Origin: an uncultured Leifsonia sp.
Lineage (GTDB): Bacteria > Actinomycetota > Actinomycetes > Actinomycetales > Microbacteriaceae
NCBI RefSeq assembly: GCF_945957465.1
Contig: NZ_CAMFLC010000001.1
Span: forward strand, 1 to 64,000
DNA: 64,000 nucleotides
Direction of reading: 5' to 3'
Part shown: piece after piece, positions 21,620-30,356 of the stretch
Position numbering within the stretch: the stretch's first letter is position 1
Layout of the letters: each line of letters opens with the position of its first letter
Made by a program: the position numbers and the translations under genes
The notes under the pieces: model-generated
What the model saw: the letters and a program-made list of their open reading frames with translations, nothing else
Told to the model about the DNA's origin: nothing
Database searches by the model: none

Positions 21620-22108
21620 ATGACCGACCCGACCCAGCCTCCCACAGGCGGCGACGACAGCGTCCCGCCGCAGCAGCCGTATGCCGCACCCACAGGTCGA
21701 CCGGCGGGCGCAGTGCCTCCCCAGCAGGCCTACGCCTCCGCACCGGCTGCGCCCCTCGACCCCGCCCAGGACAAGCAGTGGGCTTCGTTCGCCCACCTCG
21801 GCGGGATCCTCTGGTTCCTCCCCTCGCTCGTCATCTGGCTGGTGTTCAAAGACAGAGGAACCCTCACCGACACGGAGGCCAAGGAGGCGCTCAACTGGCA
21901 GATCACGTGGATCATCGCGTGGGCCGTCTCGCAGATCCTCGGTGTCATCATCGGCACGTTCACGTTCGGCATCGGCTACCTGCTGTTCAGCCTGCTCATC
22001 CCGTGGGCCCTCTACATCGTCAACCTGGTGTTCTCGATCCTGGGCTTCGTCAAGGTGAACAGCGGCGGCAGCTACCGCTACCCGGTGAACTTCCGCTTCA
22101 TCAAATAG
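21620..22108 (+). CDS. DUF4870 domain-containing membrane protein
   Basis: KQWASFAHLGGILWFLPSLVIWLVFKDRG...EALNWQITWIIAW. Confidence 0.87.
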   Translation: MTDPTQPPTGGDDSVPPQQPYAAPTGRPAGAVPPQQAYASAPAAPLDPAQDKQWASFAHLGGILWFLPSLVIWLVFKDRGTLTDTEAKEALNWQITWIIAWAVSQILGVIIGTFTFGIGYLLFSLLIPWALYIVNLVFSILGFVKVNSGGSYRYPVNFRFIK

Positions 22109-22206
22109 TCGACAGAAATCGGGCAAAGGCTCTCGGCTGCTTCTCAGGATCGGCCTCCGACCCCTAGGCTGAGACGCGTCATTCACCCATTGGAGGAGAC
22201 AAGACC

Positions 22207-22590
22207 ATGTCCGCAACGCCCCCACCCCCGCCGCCTCAGCAGCCGTACGGAGGTCAGGCGCAGTCGCTGAGCCCGGCCGACGAGAAGCTCTGGGCGACCC
22301 TGATCCACATCGGCGGCATCCTGTTCAACTGGATCCCCGCGCTGGTCGGGTACCTGGTGCTCAAAGACCGCGGTCCGTTCATCCGGTCGCACACCGCGAC
22401 GGCGCTGAACTTCCAGATCACGCTGTTCATCGGCTACGTCGTGGGCTGGATCCTCAGCATCGTCGGCATCGGGCTGATCATCCTGCTCGCCGTGTGGGTG
22501 CTGAACATCGTGTTCAGCATCATCGCGGCCATCAAGGCGAACCAGGGACAGTTCTACACGTACCCGATCGCCATCAAGTTCGTGAGCTGA
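22207..22590 (+). CDS. DUF4870 domain-containing membrane protein (tandem paralog)
   Basis: KLWATLIHIGGILFNWIPALVGYLVLKDRGPFIRSHTATALNFQITLFI; GGAGGAGA RBS. Confidence 0.87.
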   Translation: MSATPPPPPPQQPYGGQAQSLSPADEKLWATLIHIGGILFNWIPALVGYLVLKDRGPFIRSHTATALNFQITLFIGYVVGWILSIVGIGLIILLAVWVLNIVFSIIAAIKANQGQFYTYPIAIKFVS

Positions 22591-22600
22591 GGCTCCCGCT

Positions 22601-23830
22601 TCACTCCTCGGCGAGCAGCCGTCGCACGACGGCGTCCGCCAGCAGCCGCCCTCGCAGGGTCAGCACGACCGACCCGGCGAGGGCGGCTTTCGCATTCACC
22701 AGCCCGTCGGCGATCAGACCGGCCACGGCGCGACGGCCGGGCGCCTCCAGCTCGTCGGTGCTCACGCCTTCCCGGATACGCGACAGCAGCAGCACGCGCT
22801 CGACGCGACGGGTCTCGGGATCGAGCGTCTCGCGGCCCACGGCCGGCGACTCCCCCGCCGACACGCGCTGGGCGTAGGCGGCCGGATGCTTCACGTTCCA
22901 CCAGCGCACACCGCCGACGTGGCTGTGCGCGCCGGGTCCGATGCCCCACCAGTCGTGCCCGAGCCAGTAGGCGAGGTTGTGGCGCGACCGGTGAGCGTCG
23001 TCCGTCGCCCAGTTGCTCACCTCGTACCAGGCGTATCCGGCGGCGCTCAGCCGCGCATCCGCGAGCTCGTACATGTCGGCCTCGAGGTCGTCGTCGGGCT
23101 CCCCGACCGCGCCGGAGCGGATCTGCCGCGCCAGCTTCGTGCCAGGCTCGACGATGAGTGCGTAGGCCGAGACGTGGTCGGGCTCGCACGCCAGCGCGGC
23201 GTCGAGGGAGCGCGACCAGTCGTCCAGGCTCTCGCCCGGAGTGCCGTAGATGAGATCCAGGCTGACCTGGAGGCCGGCCTCACGTGCCCACCCGACGACG
23301 AGCGGGATCCGCTCGGGATCGTGGGTGCGCTCCAAGGTCGCGAGCACGCCGGGCACGGCCGACTGCATCCCGAACGAGACCCGCGTGAAGCCGGCGGCGG
23401 CGAGGCGGCGCAGGTCGTCGGCATCGACCGAGTCCGGGTTCGCCTCCGTCGTCACCTCGGCGCCGGAGGCGATCCCCCATGCGTCGCGGACGGCGCCGAG
23501 CATCGCGCCCAGGTCGTCCGGGGGAAGCAGCGTCGGCGTGCCCCCGCCGAAGAACACCGTCGACACCTCCCTGGCCGGCACACCGCTGCGCTGGAGGGCC
23601 CCGGCGGCGAAGGCGACCTCGCGGACGGCGTGGCCGGCGTACTCCGACTGCGAGACGCCGCGCAGTTCGGTCGCGGTGTAGGTGTTGAAGTCGCAGTAGC
23701 CGCACCGCACGCGGCAGAACGGCACATGCAGGTAGACGCCGAAGTCACGCGTCTCGGCGCCGACGGCCGCCGTTGCGGGCAGCACGCCGTCGGCCGGCGC
23801 CGGGTCACCGAGCGGGAGCGCCCCCGGCAT
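22601..23830 (-). CDS. hemW: Radical SAM heme chaperone HemW (coproporphyrinogen III oxidase-like)
   Basis: YLHVPFCRVRCGYCDFNTYT radical-SAM motif, TVFFGGGTPTLLP, ISFGMQS-like VSFGMQSAV. Confidence 0.92.
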   Translation of the reverse strand: MPGALPLGDPAPADGVLPATAAVGAETRDFGVYLHVPFCRVRCGYCDFNTYTATELRGVSQSEYAGHAVREVAFAAGALQRSGVPAREVSTVFFGGGTPTLLPPDDLGAMLGAVRDAWGIASGAEVTTEANPDSVDADDLRRLAAAGFTRVSFGMQSAVPGVLATLERTHDPERIPLVVGWAREAGLQVSLDLIYGTPGESLDDWSRSLDAALACEPDHVSAYALIVEPGTKLARQIRSGAVGEPDDDLEADMYELADARLSAAGYAWYEVSNWATDDAHRSRHNLAYWLGHDWWGIGPGAHSHVGGVRWWNVKHPAAYAQRVSAGESPAVGRETLDPETRRVERVLLLSRIREGVSTDELEAPGRRAVAGLIADGLVNAKAALAGSVVLTLRGRLLADAVVRRLLAEE

Positions 23831-24477
23831 CAGGCCGACCGCGCGGGCAGCAGCGAGCGCAGGTACCGCTTCGTGTACGCGTTCTGTGCGGCGCGCAGCA
23901 CCGGGTAGCCCAGGCGGTAGAACCCGTTGGCGGGCCGGGAGAACGCACGCACGATGAACCAGACCGTCCCGTCGTCGCGCAATTCGACGAGGAAGGCCTC
24001 TTCGCCGCTCTCCGGGTGACCCTTGAGCGTGCCGTAGGCGAAGCCGCGGCGGTGCGGCTCATCGACCACGTAGACGACGCGGCACGGCGCCGACACCTTG
24101 AACGGCCCGAACGGGATCTTCAACACCGCCGTCATCCCGTTGCGGATGTGCGGGGTGCCGTCGTCGGAGAACACGTCCTCCTCGACCCGGTGCTCCCGCA
24201 TCCCGCGCGGCGTACCGTCGTCGTCGAACTCGATGCCCTCGTACTGGACGCCCGTGCCCTCCTCGACCTGGGTGACGTGGATGCCGCTGCCCCGCTGCAC
24301 ACCCCACGCCATCAACGCGGCCGTCGCGGTCTCGAATCGCTCCTCCCCGCTGCCCAACCGCACCTTCCGCTCGATCGGCCGGTAACCCTTCGGCGGGTAA
24401 TAGAGCAGATCGGCGGCCTGCGTACCGCCGACGGACCCGTACGTGACGGGCTGGTCGGTGAAGCTGGTGCGGCGCAT
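23830..24477 (-). CDS. DUF1990 domain-containing protein
   Basis: Recognisable C-terminal region GHPESGEEAFLVELRDDGTVWFIVRAFSRPANGFYRLGYPVLRAAQNAYTKRYLRSL. Confidence 0.82.
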   Translation of the reverse strand: MRRTSFTDQPVTYGSVGGTQAADLLYYPPKGYRPIERKVRLGSGEERFETATAALMAWGVQRGSGIHVTQVEEGTGVQYEGIEFDDDGTPRGMREHRVEEDVFSDDGTPHIRNGMTAVLKIPFGPFKVSAPCRVVYVVDEPHRRGFAYGTLKGHPESGEEAFLVELRDDGTVWFIVRAFSRPANGFYRLGYPVLRAAQNAYTKRYLRSLLPARSA

Positions 24478-24555
24478 GGGAACTATCCTGCGTCAATCCG
24501 GAGCCGAGTGCGAACCCGAGCACCTGCTCCGTCACTCGCCGCCGGGCGCCGAGAC

Positions 24556-24601
24556 GTGAGTCGTTGCGGAAATCGCGAGGTGGATTCCCGCAACGACTCA
24601 C
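24556..24601. terminator. Near-perfect 19-bp-arm hairpin downstream of lepA
   Basis: GTGAGTCGTTGCGGAAATC - GCGAGGTG - GATTCCCGCAACGACTCAC (18/19 complementary). Confidence 0.6.
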
Positions 24602-24629
24602 CTCTCGGGCGGCGTTAGGTGCGGCGAGG

Positions 24630-26480
24630 CTACTTCTTGTCCTTCTTCTCGGTGTCACCGGAGAGCGCGGCGATGAAGGCCTCCTGGGGGACCTCCACAC
24701 GTCCCACCATCTTCATGCGCTTCTTGCCCTCCTTCTGCTTCTCGAGCAGCTTGCGCTTGCGGGTGATGTCGCCGCCGTAGCACTTCGCCAGGACGTCCTT
24801 GCGCATGGCGCGGATGTTCTCGCGGGCGATGATGCGGGCGCCGATGGCCGCCTGGATGGGCACCTCGAACTGCTGACGCGGGATCAGCTCGCGCAGGCGG
24901 CCGGCCATCATCGTGCCGTAGGCGTACGCCTTGTCGCGGTGCACGATCGCGCTGAAGGCGTCGACCGTCTCGCCCTGCAGCAGGATGTCGACCTTCACCA
25001 GGTCGGCCTCCTGCTCGCCGAAAGGCTCGTAGTCGAGCGACGCGTAACCGGCGGTGCGGCTCTTCAGCTGGTCGAAGAAGTCGAAGACGATCTCGCCGAG
25101 CGGCATCGTGTACCGGATCTCCACGCGGTCCTCACCGAGGTACTCCATGCCGAGCAGCGTTCCACGGCGGCCCTGGCAGAGCTCCATGATCACGCCGACG
25201 TAGTCCTTCGGGGCGAGGATCGCCGCTTTGACGATCGGCTCCTCCACCTTGTCGATCTTGCCGCCCGGGAACTCGCTCGGGTTGGTGACCGTGACGACCT
25301 TCTTGTCCTCGGTCGTGACCTCGTAGACCACGCTGGGGGCCGTGGTGATCAGGTCGAGGCCGAACTCACGCGAGAGCCGCTCGGTGATGATCTCCAGGTG
25401 CAGGAGGCCGAGGAAGCCGCAGCGGAAGCCGAAGCCGAGGGCCACCGACGTCTCCGGCTCGTACACGAGCGCGGCGTCGGAGAGCTTGAGCTTGTCGAGC
25501 GCTTCGCGCAGTTCCGGGTAGTCACTGCCGTCGATCGGGTACAGACCCGAGAACACCATCGGCTTGGGCTCGGTGTAGCCGGGGAGGGCGTCGGTCGCGG
25601 GCTTGGCCGCCGACGTCACGGTGTCACCCACCTTCGACTGCCGGACGTCCTTCACACCGGTGATGAGGTAGCCGACCTCGCCGACACCGAGGCCCTTCGA
25701 GGGCGTGGGCTCCGGCGCCGAGACGCCGATCTCGAGGATCTCGTGCGTGGCCTTGGTCGACATCATCTGGATGCGCTCGCGCGGACTCAGCTTGCCGTCC
25801 ACCATGCGCACATACGTCACCACCCCGCGGTAGCTGTCGTACACCGAGTCGAAGATCATCGCGCGCGCCGGGGCGTCGGCCGCGCCCACGGGCGCCGGGA
25901 TCTCCTGCACGACCCGGTCGAGGAGGGCCTCCACGCCGAGGCCGGTCTTGCCCGACACGCGCAGCACATCCTCCGGCCGACCGCCGATCAGGCTCGCGAG
26001 CTCCTGCGCGTACTTGTCCGGGTCGGCAGCGGGAAGGTCGATCTTGTTGAGGACCGGGACGATCGTGAGGTCGTTCTCGAGTGCGAGGTAGAGGTTCGCG
26101 AGGGTCTGCGCCTCGATTCCCTGGGCGGCGTCCACGAGCAGGATCGCCCCCTCGCACGCGGCGAGCGAGCGGGACACCTCGTACGTGAAGTCCACGTGGC
26201 CCGGAGTGTCGATCATGTTGAGCGCGAAGGTCTCGCCGTCGAGTTGCCAGGGCATGCGGACCGCCTGGCTCTTGATCGTGATGCCGCGCTCGCGCTCGAT
26301 GTCCATGCGGTCGAGGTACTGGGCCCGCATGTCGCGGTCCGAGACCACCCCGGTGATCTGCAGCATGCGGTCGGCCAGCGTCGACTTGCCGTGGTCGATG
26401 TGCGCGATGATGCAGAAGTTGCGGATGGAGGCCGGGTCGGTCGCGGCGGGCTCGAGGGGCTTCAGGGCTCGTGGTGACAT
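24630..26480 (-). CDS. lepA: Elongation factor 4 (LepA)
   Basis: [56 protein letters not shown]. Confidence 0.97.
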   Translation of the reverse strand: MSPRALKPLEPAATDPASIRNFCIIAHIDHGKSTLADRMLQITGVVSDRDMRAQYLDRMDIERERGITIKSQAVRMPWQLDGETFALNMIDTPGHVDFTYEVSRSLAACEGAILLVDAAQGIEAQTLANLYLALENDLTIVPVLNKIDLPAADPDKYAQELASLIGGRPEDVLRVSGKTGLGVEALLDRVVQEIPAPVGAADAPARAMIFDSVYDSYRGVVTYVRMVDGKLSPRERIQMMSTKATHEILEIGVSAPEPTPSKGLGVGEVGYLITGVKDVRQSKVGDTVTSAAKPATDALPGYTEPKPMVFSGLYPIDGSDYPELREALDKLKLSDAALVYEPETSVALGFGFRCGFLGLLHLEIITERLSREFGLDLITTAPSVVYEVTTEDKKVVTVTNPSEFPGGKIDKVEEPIVKAAILAPKDYVGVIMELCQGRRGTLLGMEYLGEDRVEIRYTMPLGEIVFDFFDQLKSRTAGYASLDYEPFGEQEADLVKVDILLQGETVDAFSAIVHRDKAYAYGTMMAGRLRELIPRQQFEVPIQAAIGARIIARENIRAMRKDVLAKCYGGDITRKRKLLEKQKEGKKRMKMVGRVEVPQEAFIAALSGDTEKKDKK

Positions 26481-26531
26481 TGTGGGCTCATTCTCCCATG
26501 AACCCCCTGCCCGGCTCGAACGAGCGGGCGG

Positions 26532-27752
26532 CTATTCGAAGCGCTCGCCGCGCTCGACCACGTGGCCGGCGCCGTCCTCCCACCGGTAGACCTCGGCACC
26601 CTCGATGAAGACGTGCTCGGCGCGGGAGTTGACGTCGAGCGGATCGCCCGACCAGACGACGACGTCGCCGTCGCGGCCCGGCACGAGAGCTCCTACGCGG
26701 TCGTCGAGCCCGAGGAACGAAGCCGGGTTCACCGTGAGCGCCTCCAGCGCCGTCTCGCGCGGCAGGCCTTCCTTCACCGCGAGCGACGCCTGGTGCACGA
26801 GGAAGTTGATCGGCACGACGGGATGGTCGGTCGTGATCGCCACGCGCACACCGGCGGCCGCGATCAGAGCCAGGTTGCCGATGGCGCGGTCGCGCAGCTC
26901 CACCTTCGAGCGCGACGTGAACATCGGACCGAAGATGACCGGGATGTCGCGCTCGGCGAGCACATCGGCGATCTTGTGCGCCTCCGTGCCGTGATTGACG
27001 ACCAGGCGGTAACCGAACTCGTCGGCCAGCCGGATCGCCGTCGCGATGTCGTCGTGACGGTGCGTGTGCTGGTCCCAGACCAGCTCTCGGTCGAGCACCC
27101 TCGCCAGCGTCTCCTTGGTGAGGTCGCGCGCGAAGCTCTTGCCGTCGCGCTCCGCCTCGGCGCGTGCGGCGGCGTAGTTCTGGGCGTCCACGAACGCCTG
27201 GCGGATGATCATCGCGACGCCCAGGCGCGTGCTCGGGGTCTGGTTCTTGCCGCCGTAGACGCGCTTCGGGTTCTCGCCGAGCGCCGACTTCACACTGACG
27301 GCCTCCTTGATCACCTGCTCGTCGATCGTGCGCCCGCCCCAGCTCTTGATCGCAACCGTCTGGCCGCCGATCGGATTGCCGGAACCCGGCTTGACCACGA
27401 TGGACGTGACACCGCCGGCGAGCGCGTCGCGGAAGCCCTCGTCGTCGATGTTGACGGCGTCGATGGCCCGCACGGCCGCCGTGTTCGGGGCGGTCATCTC
27501 GTTGGTGTCGTCGCCGGCGGGACCGTTCGCCTCCTCGTGGATGCCGACGTGGCCGTGCGCCTCCACGAACCCCGGGAGCACCCACTTGCCGCCAGCGTCG
27601 ACGACGCGGACCCCGGACGGCACCGTCAGCTCCGAGGACCGACCCACCGCCGTGATCCGACCGGATTCGACGAGAACCGTGCCGTTCTCGATCGGGTCGC
27701 CCAGAACGGGGACGACGTACGCGTTGACGATGGCGATGCTCGATGCGGTCAT
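26532..27752 (-). CDS. Amidohydrolase (imidazolonepropionase-like)
   Basis: VLPGFVEAHGHVGIHEE metal motif, DQHTHRHDD, ITTDHPVVPINFL. Confidence 0.88.
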   Translation of the reverse strand: MTASSIAIVNAYVVPVLGDPIENGTVLVESGRITAVGRSSELTVPSGVRVVDAGGKWVLPGFVEAHGHVGIHEEANGPAGDDTNEMTAPNTAAVRAIDAVNIDDEGFRDALAGGVTSIVVKPGSGNPIGGQTVAIKSWGGRTIDEQVIKEAVSVKSALGENPKRVYGGKNQTPSTRLGVAMIIRQAFVDAQNYAAARAEAERDGKSFARDLTKETLARVLDRELVWDQHTHRHDDIATAIRLADEFGYRLVVNHGTEAHKIADVLAERDIPVIFGPMFTSRSKVELRDRAIGNLALIAAAGVRVAITTDHPVVPINFLVHQASLAVKEGLPRETALEALTVNPASFLGLDDRVGALVPGRDGDVVVWSGDPLDVNSRAEHVFIEGAEVYRWEDGAGHVVERGERFE

Positions 27753-27809
27753 GGCTCCGAGCCTACGCTCGCCGGGAATGCGGGCGGGGATCGCGCGTTG
27801 TCCACTGGT

Positions 27810-28697
27810 ATGAGCATTCTCCTGACCGGCGCGACCGGCTACATCGGATCCTCCGTCCTCCCCCGCCTCCTCGACGAGGGGCACGCTGTGACCGCGCTGG
27901 TGCGCGACGAGTCGAAGGCGCAGCTCGTACGCGACGCCGGCGCGACGGCCGTCGTCGGCGACGCCACCGACAGCGCGCTCGTGACGCGGCTCGCCCGGGA
28001 GAGCGACGGTGTCGTGCACCTCGCATCGGGCCGCGACGTCGACCCGGTGTTCATCGCGGCCGCGCTCGAGGGCCTCGCCGGCACCGGCAAGCCGTTCGTG
28101 CACACCGGCGGGATCTGGACGTACGGCTCGAACCAGGACATCACGGAGGACTCCCCCGCTGCTCCGCCGGCGATCACGGCATGGCGCGGAGCGAACGAAG
28201 CGGTCGTGCTGGGCGCGGAGGGCGTGCGCGGCGCGGTCGTCGTGCCGTCGATCGTCTACGGACACGGTCGGGGTCTGGCGCGCGTGATCGTGGACGCACC
28301 GCTCGGGTCGGGGGTCGCCCCGGCGCTCCGGCTCGTCGGCGACGGCTCGCAGCACTGGGCCACCGTCCACGTCGACGACCTGGCGGCCCTGTACGTCCTC
28401 GCGCTGGAGAACGGCGCGGCCGGCGAGGTGTACATCGGGGCGGCCGGCGCGAATCCCACCGTTCGCGAGCTCGGCGAGCTCGCGGCACGGGCCGCTGATG
28501 TCGCGGGCGACGTGGCGGCGGAGACCGTCGAGGAGACATCGGAGCGGCTCGGCGCCGGGCTCGCGGAGGCGCTGCTGCTCGACCAGCAGGCGCGCGGGAC
28601 GAAGGCGCGCATCGACCTGGGCTGGGAGCCGAACGGGCCGACCCTCGCGGACGAGATCGCGACCGGCAGCTACGCGCCGGAACTCGCGCGCGGCTGA
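27810..28697 (+). CDS. NAD(P)-dependent epimerase/dehydratase (extended SDR)
   Basis: ILLTGATGYIGSSVLPRLLDEGH Rossmann motif. Confidence 0.88.
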   Translation: MSILLTGATGYIGSSVLPRLLDEGHAVTALVRDESKAQLVRDAGATAVVGDATDSALVTRLARESDGVVHLASGRDVDPVFIAAALEGLAGTGKPFVHTGGIWTYGSNQDITEDSPAAPPAITAWRGANEAVVLGAEGVRGAVVVPSIVYGHGRGLARVIVDAPLGSGVAPALRLVGDGSQHWATVHVDDLAALYVLALENGAAGEVYIGAAGANPTVRELGELAARAADVAGDVAAETVEETSERLGAGLAEALLLDQQARGTKARIDLGWEPNGPTLADEIATGSYAPELARG

Positions 28698-28717
28698 TCC
28701 GGCTGCGCAGCCACGTT

Positions 28718-28746
28718 TTGGTCAGGACGCCGCCCGCTGCTAAAGT
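28718..28746 (+). promoter_or_regulatory. Putative sigma-70-type promoter of rpsT
   Basis: TTGGTC - 17 nt - TAAAGT. Confidence 0.55.
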
Positions 28747-28849
28747 TGTTTGTTGGCTTGCGTGTGGGTTCTTCCGCACGAACGCCGCGAGGCGCCCTCT
28801 CTCGCTGAGCGGCACATCCGATACTCACTTCGAACGAAAGTAACCATCC

Positions 28850-29110
28850 GTGGCAAACATCAAGTCGCAGATCAAGCGCAACAAGACCAACAAGAAAGCG
28901 CAGGAGCGCAACAAGGCGGTCAAGAGCGAGCTGAAGACGGCCATCCGCGCCACGCGCGAGGCCGTCGTCGCCGGCGACAAGGAGAAGGCGACCGCGGCGC
29001 TGCGTCTCGCCGCCAAGAAGATCGACAAGGCCGCCAGCAAGGGCGTCATCCACAAGAACCAGGCGGCGAACCGCAAGTCGGCCATCGCCAAGCAGGTCGC
29101 CGCGCTCTGA
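28850..29110 (+). CDS. rpsT: 30S ribosomal protein S20
   Basis: [33 protein letters not shown]...[20 protein letters not shown]. Confidence 0.97.
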   Translation: MANIKSQIKRNKTNKKAQERNKAVKSELKTAIRATREAVVAGDKEKATAALRLAAKKIDKAASKGVIHKNQAANRKSAIAKQVAAL

Positions 29111-29146
29111 GCAGCGACCACTCGCGGGACCTGTCCCGCGCCGCGA

Positions 29147-29184
29147 CGAGCCCCCGCACCGTGACTCACGGGAGCGGGGGCTCG
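29147..29184 (+). terminator. rpsT terminator hairpin
   Basis: 11-bp perfect stem CGAGCCCCCGC / GCGGGGGCTCG. Confidence 0.8.
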
Positions 29185-29306
29185 CTGCATGGTGCGGGAG
29201 TGCCCGCGCTCAGCCGCTGACATCGGCGCCGAGGGGCACGACCGACTCTGGAGGGGCGGAAAGTCGGAGCGGAAGTGTGTCTGTGCGGAGGGAGAGGGGC
29301 GCGCGG

Positions 29307-30356
29307 CTACGCGCGGCCGCGCGCGCTGACGATGCGGATCATGCGCTCGAGCGCGAACACGGGGTCACGGCCGCCGCCTTTCACGTTGGCGTCGGTTTCG
29401 GCGAGCACCTCGATGCAGCGGCCGAGGCCGTCCTCTGTCCAGCCGGTCAAGTCGCGGCGCGCGCGGTCGACCTGCCACGGCGCAAGCCCGAACTGCTGCG
29501 CCAGCTGGCCTGAGCCGCCCCGTGCGCCCGACAGCTTGGCCATCGTGCGGAGCTTGCTGGCGAACGCCGCCACCATCGGCACCGGATCGGCGCCGGACGC
29601 GAGCGCATGGCGCATCGTGACCAACGCCTCGCCGTGACGTCCGGCGATGGCCGCGTCGGCGACCTGGAACGCGTTGGTCTCGACCCGGCCTCCGTAGTAC
29701 TTGTCGACAGTGGCTTCGGTGATCTGTTCCGCCGAGTCGGAGAGCAGCTGCTGACAGGCTGCGGCGAGCTCGGCGAGGTCGTCGGTGAACGCGGAGGTGA
29801 GCGACCGCAGGGCGCCCGGTGTGATGCGACGGCCTGCCGCCGCGAACTCCGACTGCGCGAACTCGTACTTCTCGGCATCCTTCTTGAGCTCGGCGCAGAC
29901 CACCTCGACGCCACCACCGGTGCCCGCCCGGATCGCGTCGAGCAGCTTCTTGCCGCGCACCCCGCCGGCATGCCGGAGTACGACCACGGTTCCGTCGGCC
30001 GGAGCGGTGAGGTAATCGAGCATGTCGGAGAGGAAGCCGTCCCCGGTCTTCTCGACCCCATCGACTCGGATGAGTCGCGGCTCGCCGAACAGGGAGGGGC
30101 TCGCGAGGGTGAGCAGCTCCCCCGGCGCGTAGTCGGCCGCCGAGATGTCGCTGACCTCCAGGCTGGGATCCTCCTGCTTGAGAGCGTCGCGCAGCATCCG
30201 CGTGGCGCGCTCGGCGAGGAAGCCTTCCGTTCCCGATACCAGCACCACGGGGGCCGGACGGATCTGGTTCCAGGCGAGCTGAGGAATCGCGCTCTTCGCC
30301 GCTGCCGTGCCTGTGCGCCCGCGCGAGCCGCCCCTGCTGTTGCTTCGTGTCGCCAC
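29307..30356 (-). CDS. holA: DNA polymerase III subunit delta
   Basis: PVVLVSGTEGFLAERATRML, PSLFGEPRLIRVDGVEK, FGLAPWQVDRARRDLTGW; GAGGAGGAAC-GTG start. Confidence 0.92.
   Translation of the reverse strand: MATRSNSRGGSRGRTGTAAAKSAIPQLAWNQIRPAPVVLVSGTEGFLAERATRMLRDALKQEDPSLEVSDISAADYAPGELLTLASPSLFGEPRLIRVDGVEKTGDGFLSDMLDYLTAPADGTVVVLRHAGGVRGKKLLDAIRAGTGGGVEVVCAELKKDAEKYEFAQSEFAAAGRRITPGALRSLTSAFTDDLAELAAACQQLLSDSAEQITEATVDKYYGGRVETNAFQVADAAIAGRHGEALVTMRHALASGADPVPMVAAFASKLRTMAKLSGARGGSGQLAQQFGLAPWQVDRARRDLTGWTEDGLGRCIEVLAETDANVKGGGRDPVFALERMIRIVSARGRA

Noticed and set aside
24564-26477. 637-aa plus-strand ORF
   Set aside because: Exactly antisense to lepA; His/Arg/Leu-rich translation, no recognisable domain
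29123-29140. CGCGGGAC-CT-GTCCCGCG palindrome after rpsT
   Set aside because: Two-nt loop and position right before the stronger rpsT terminator; probably part of the same termination region
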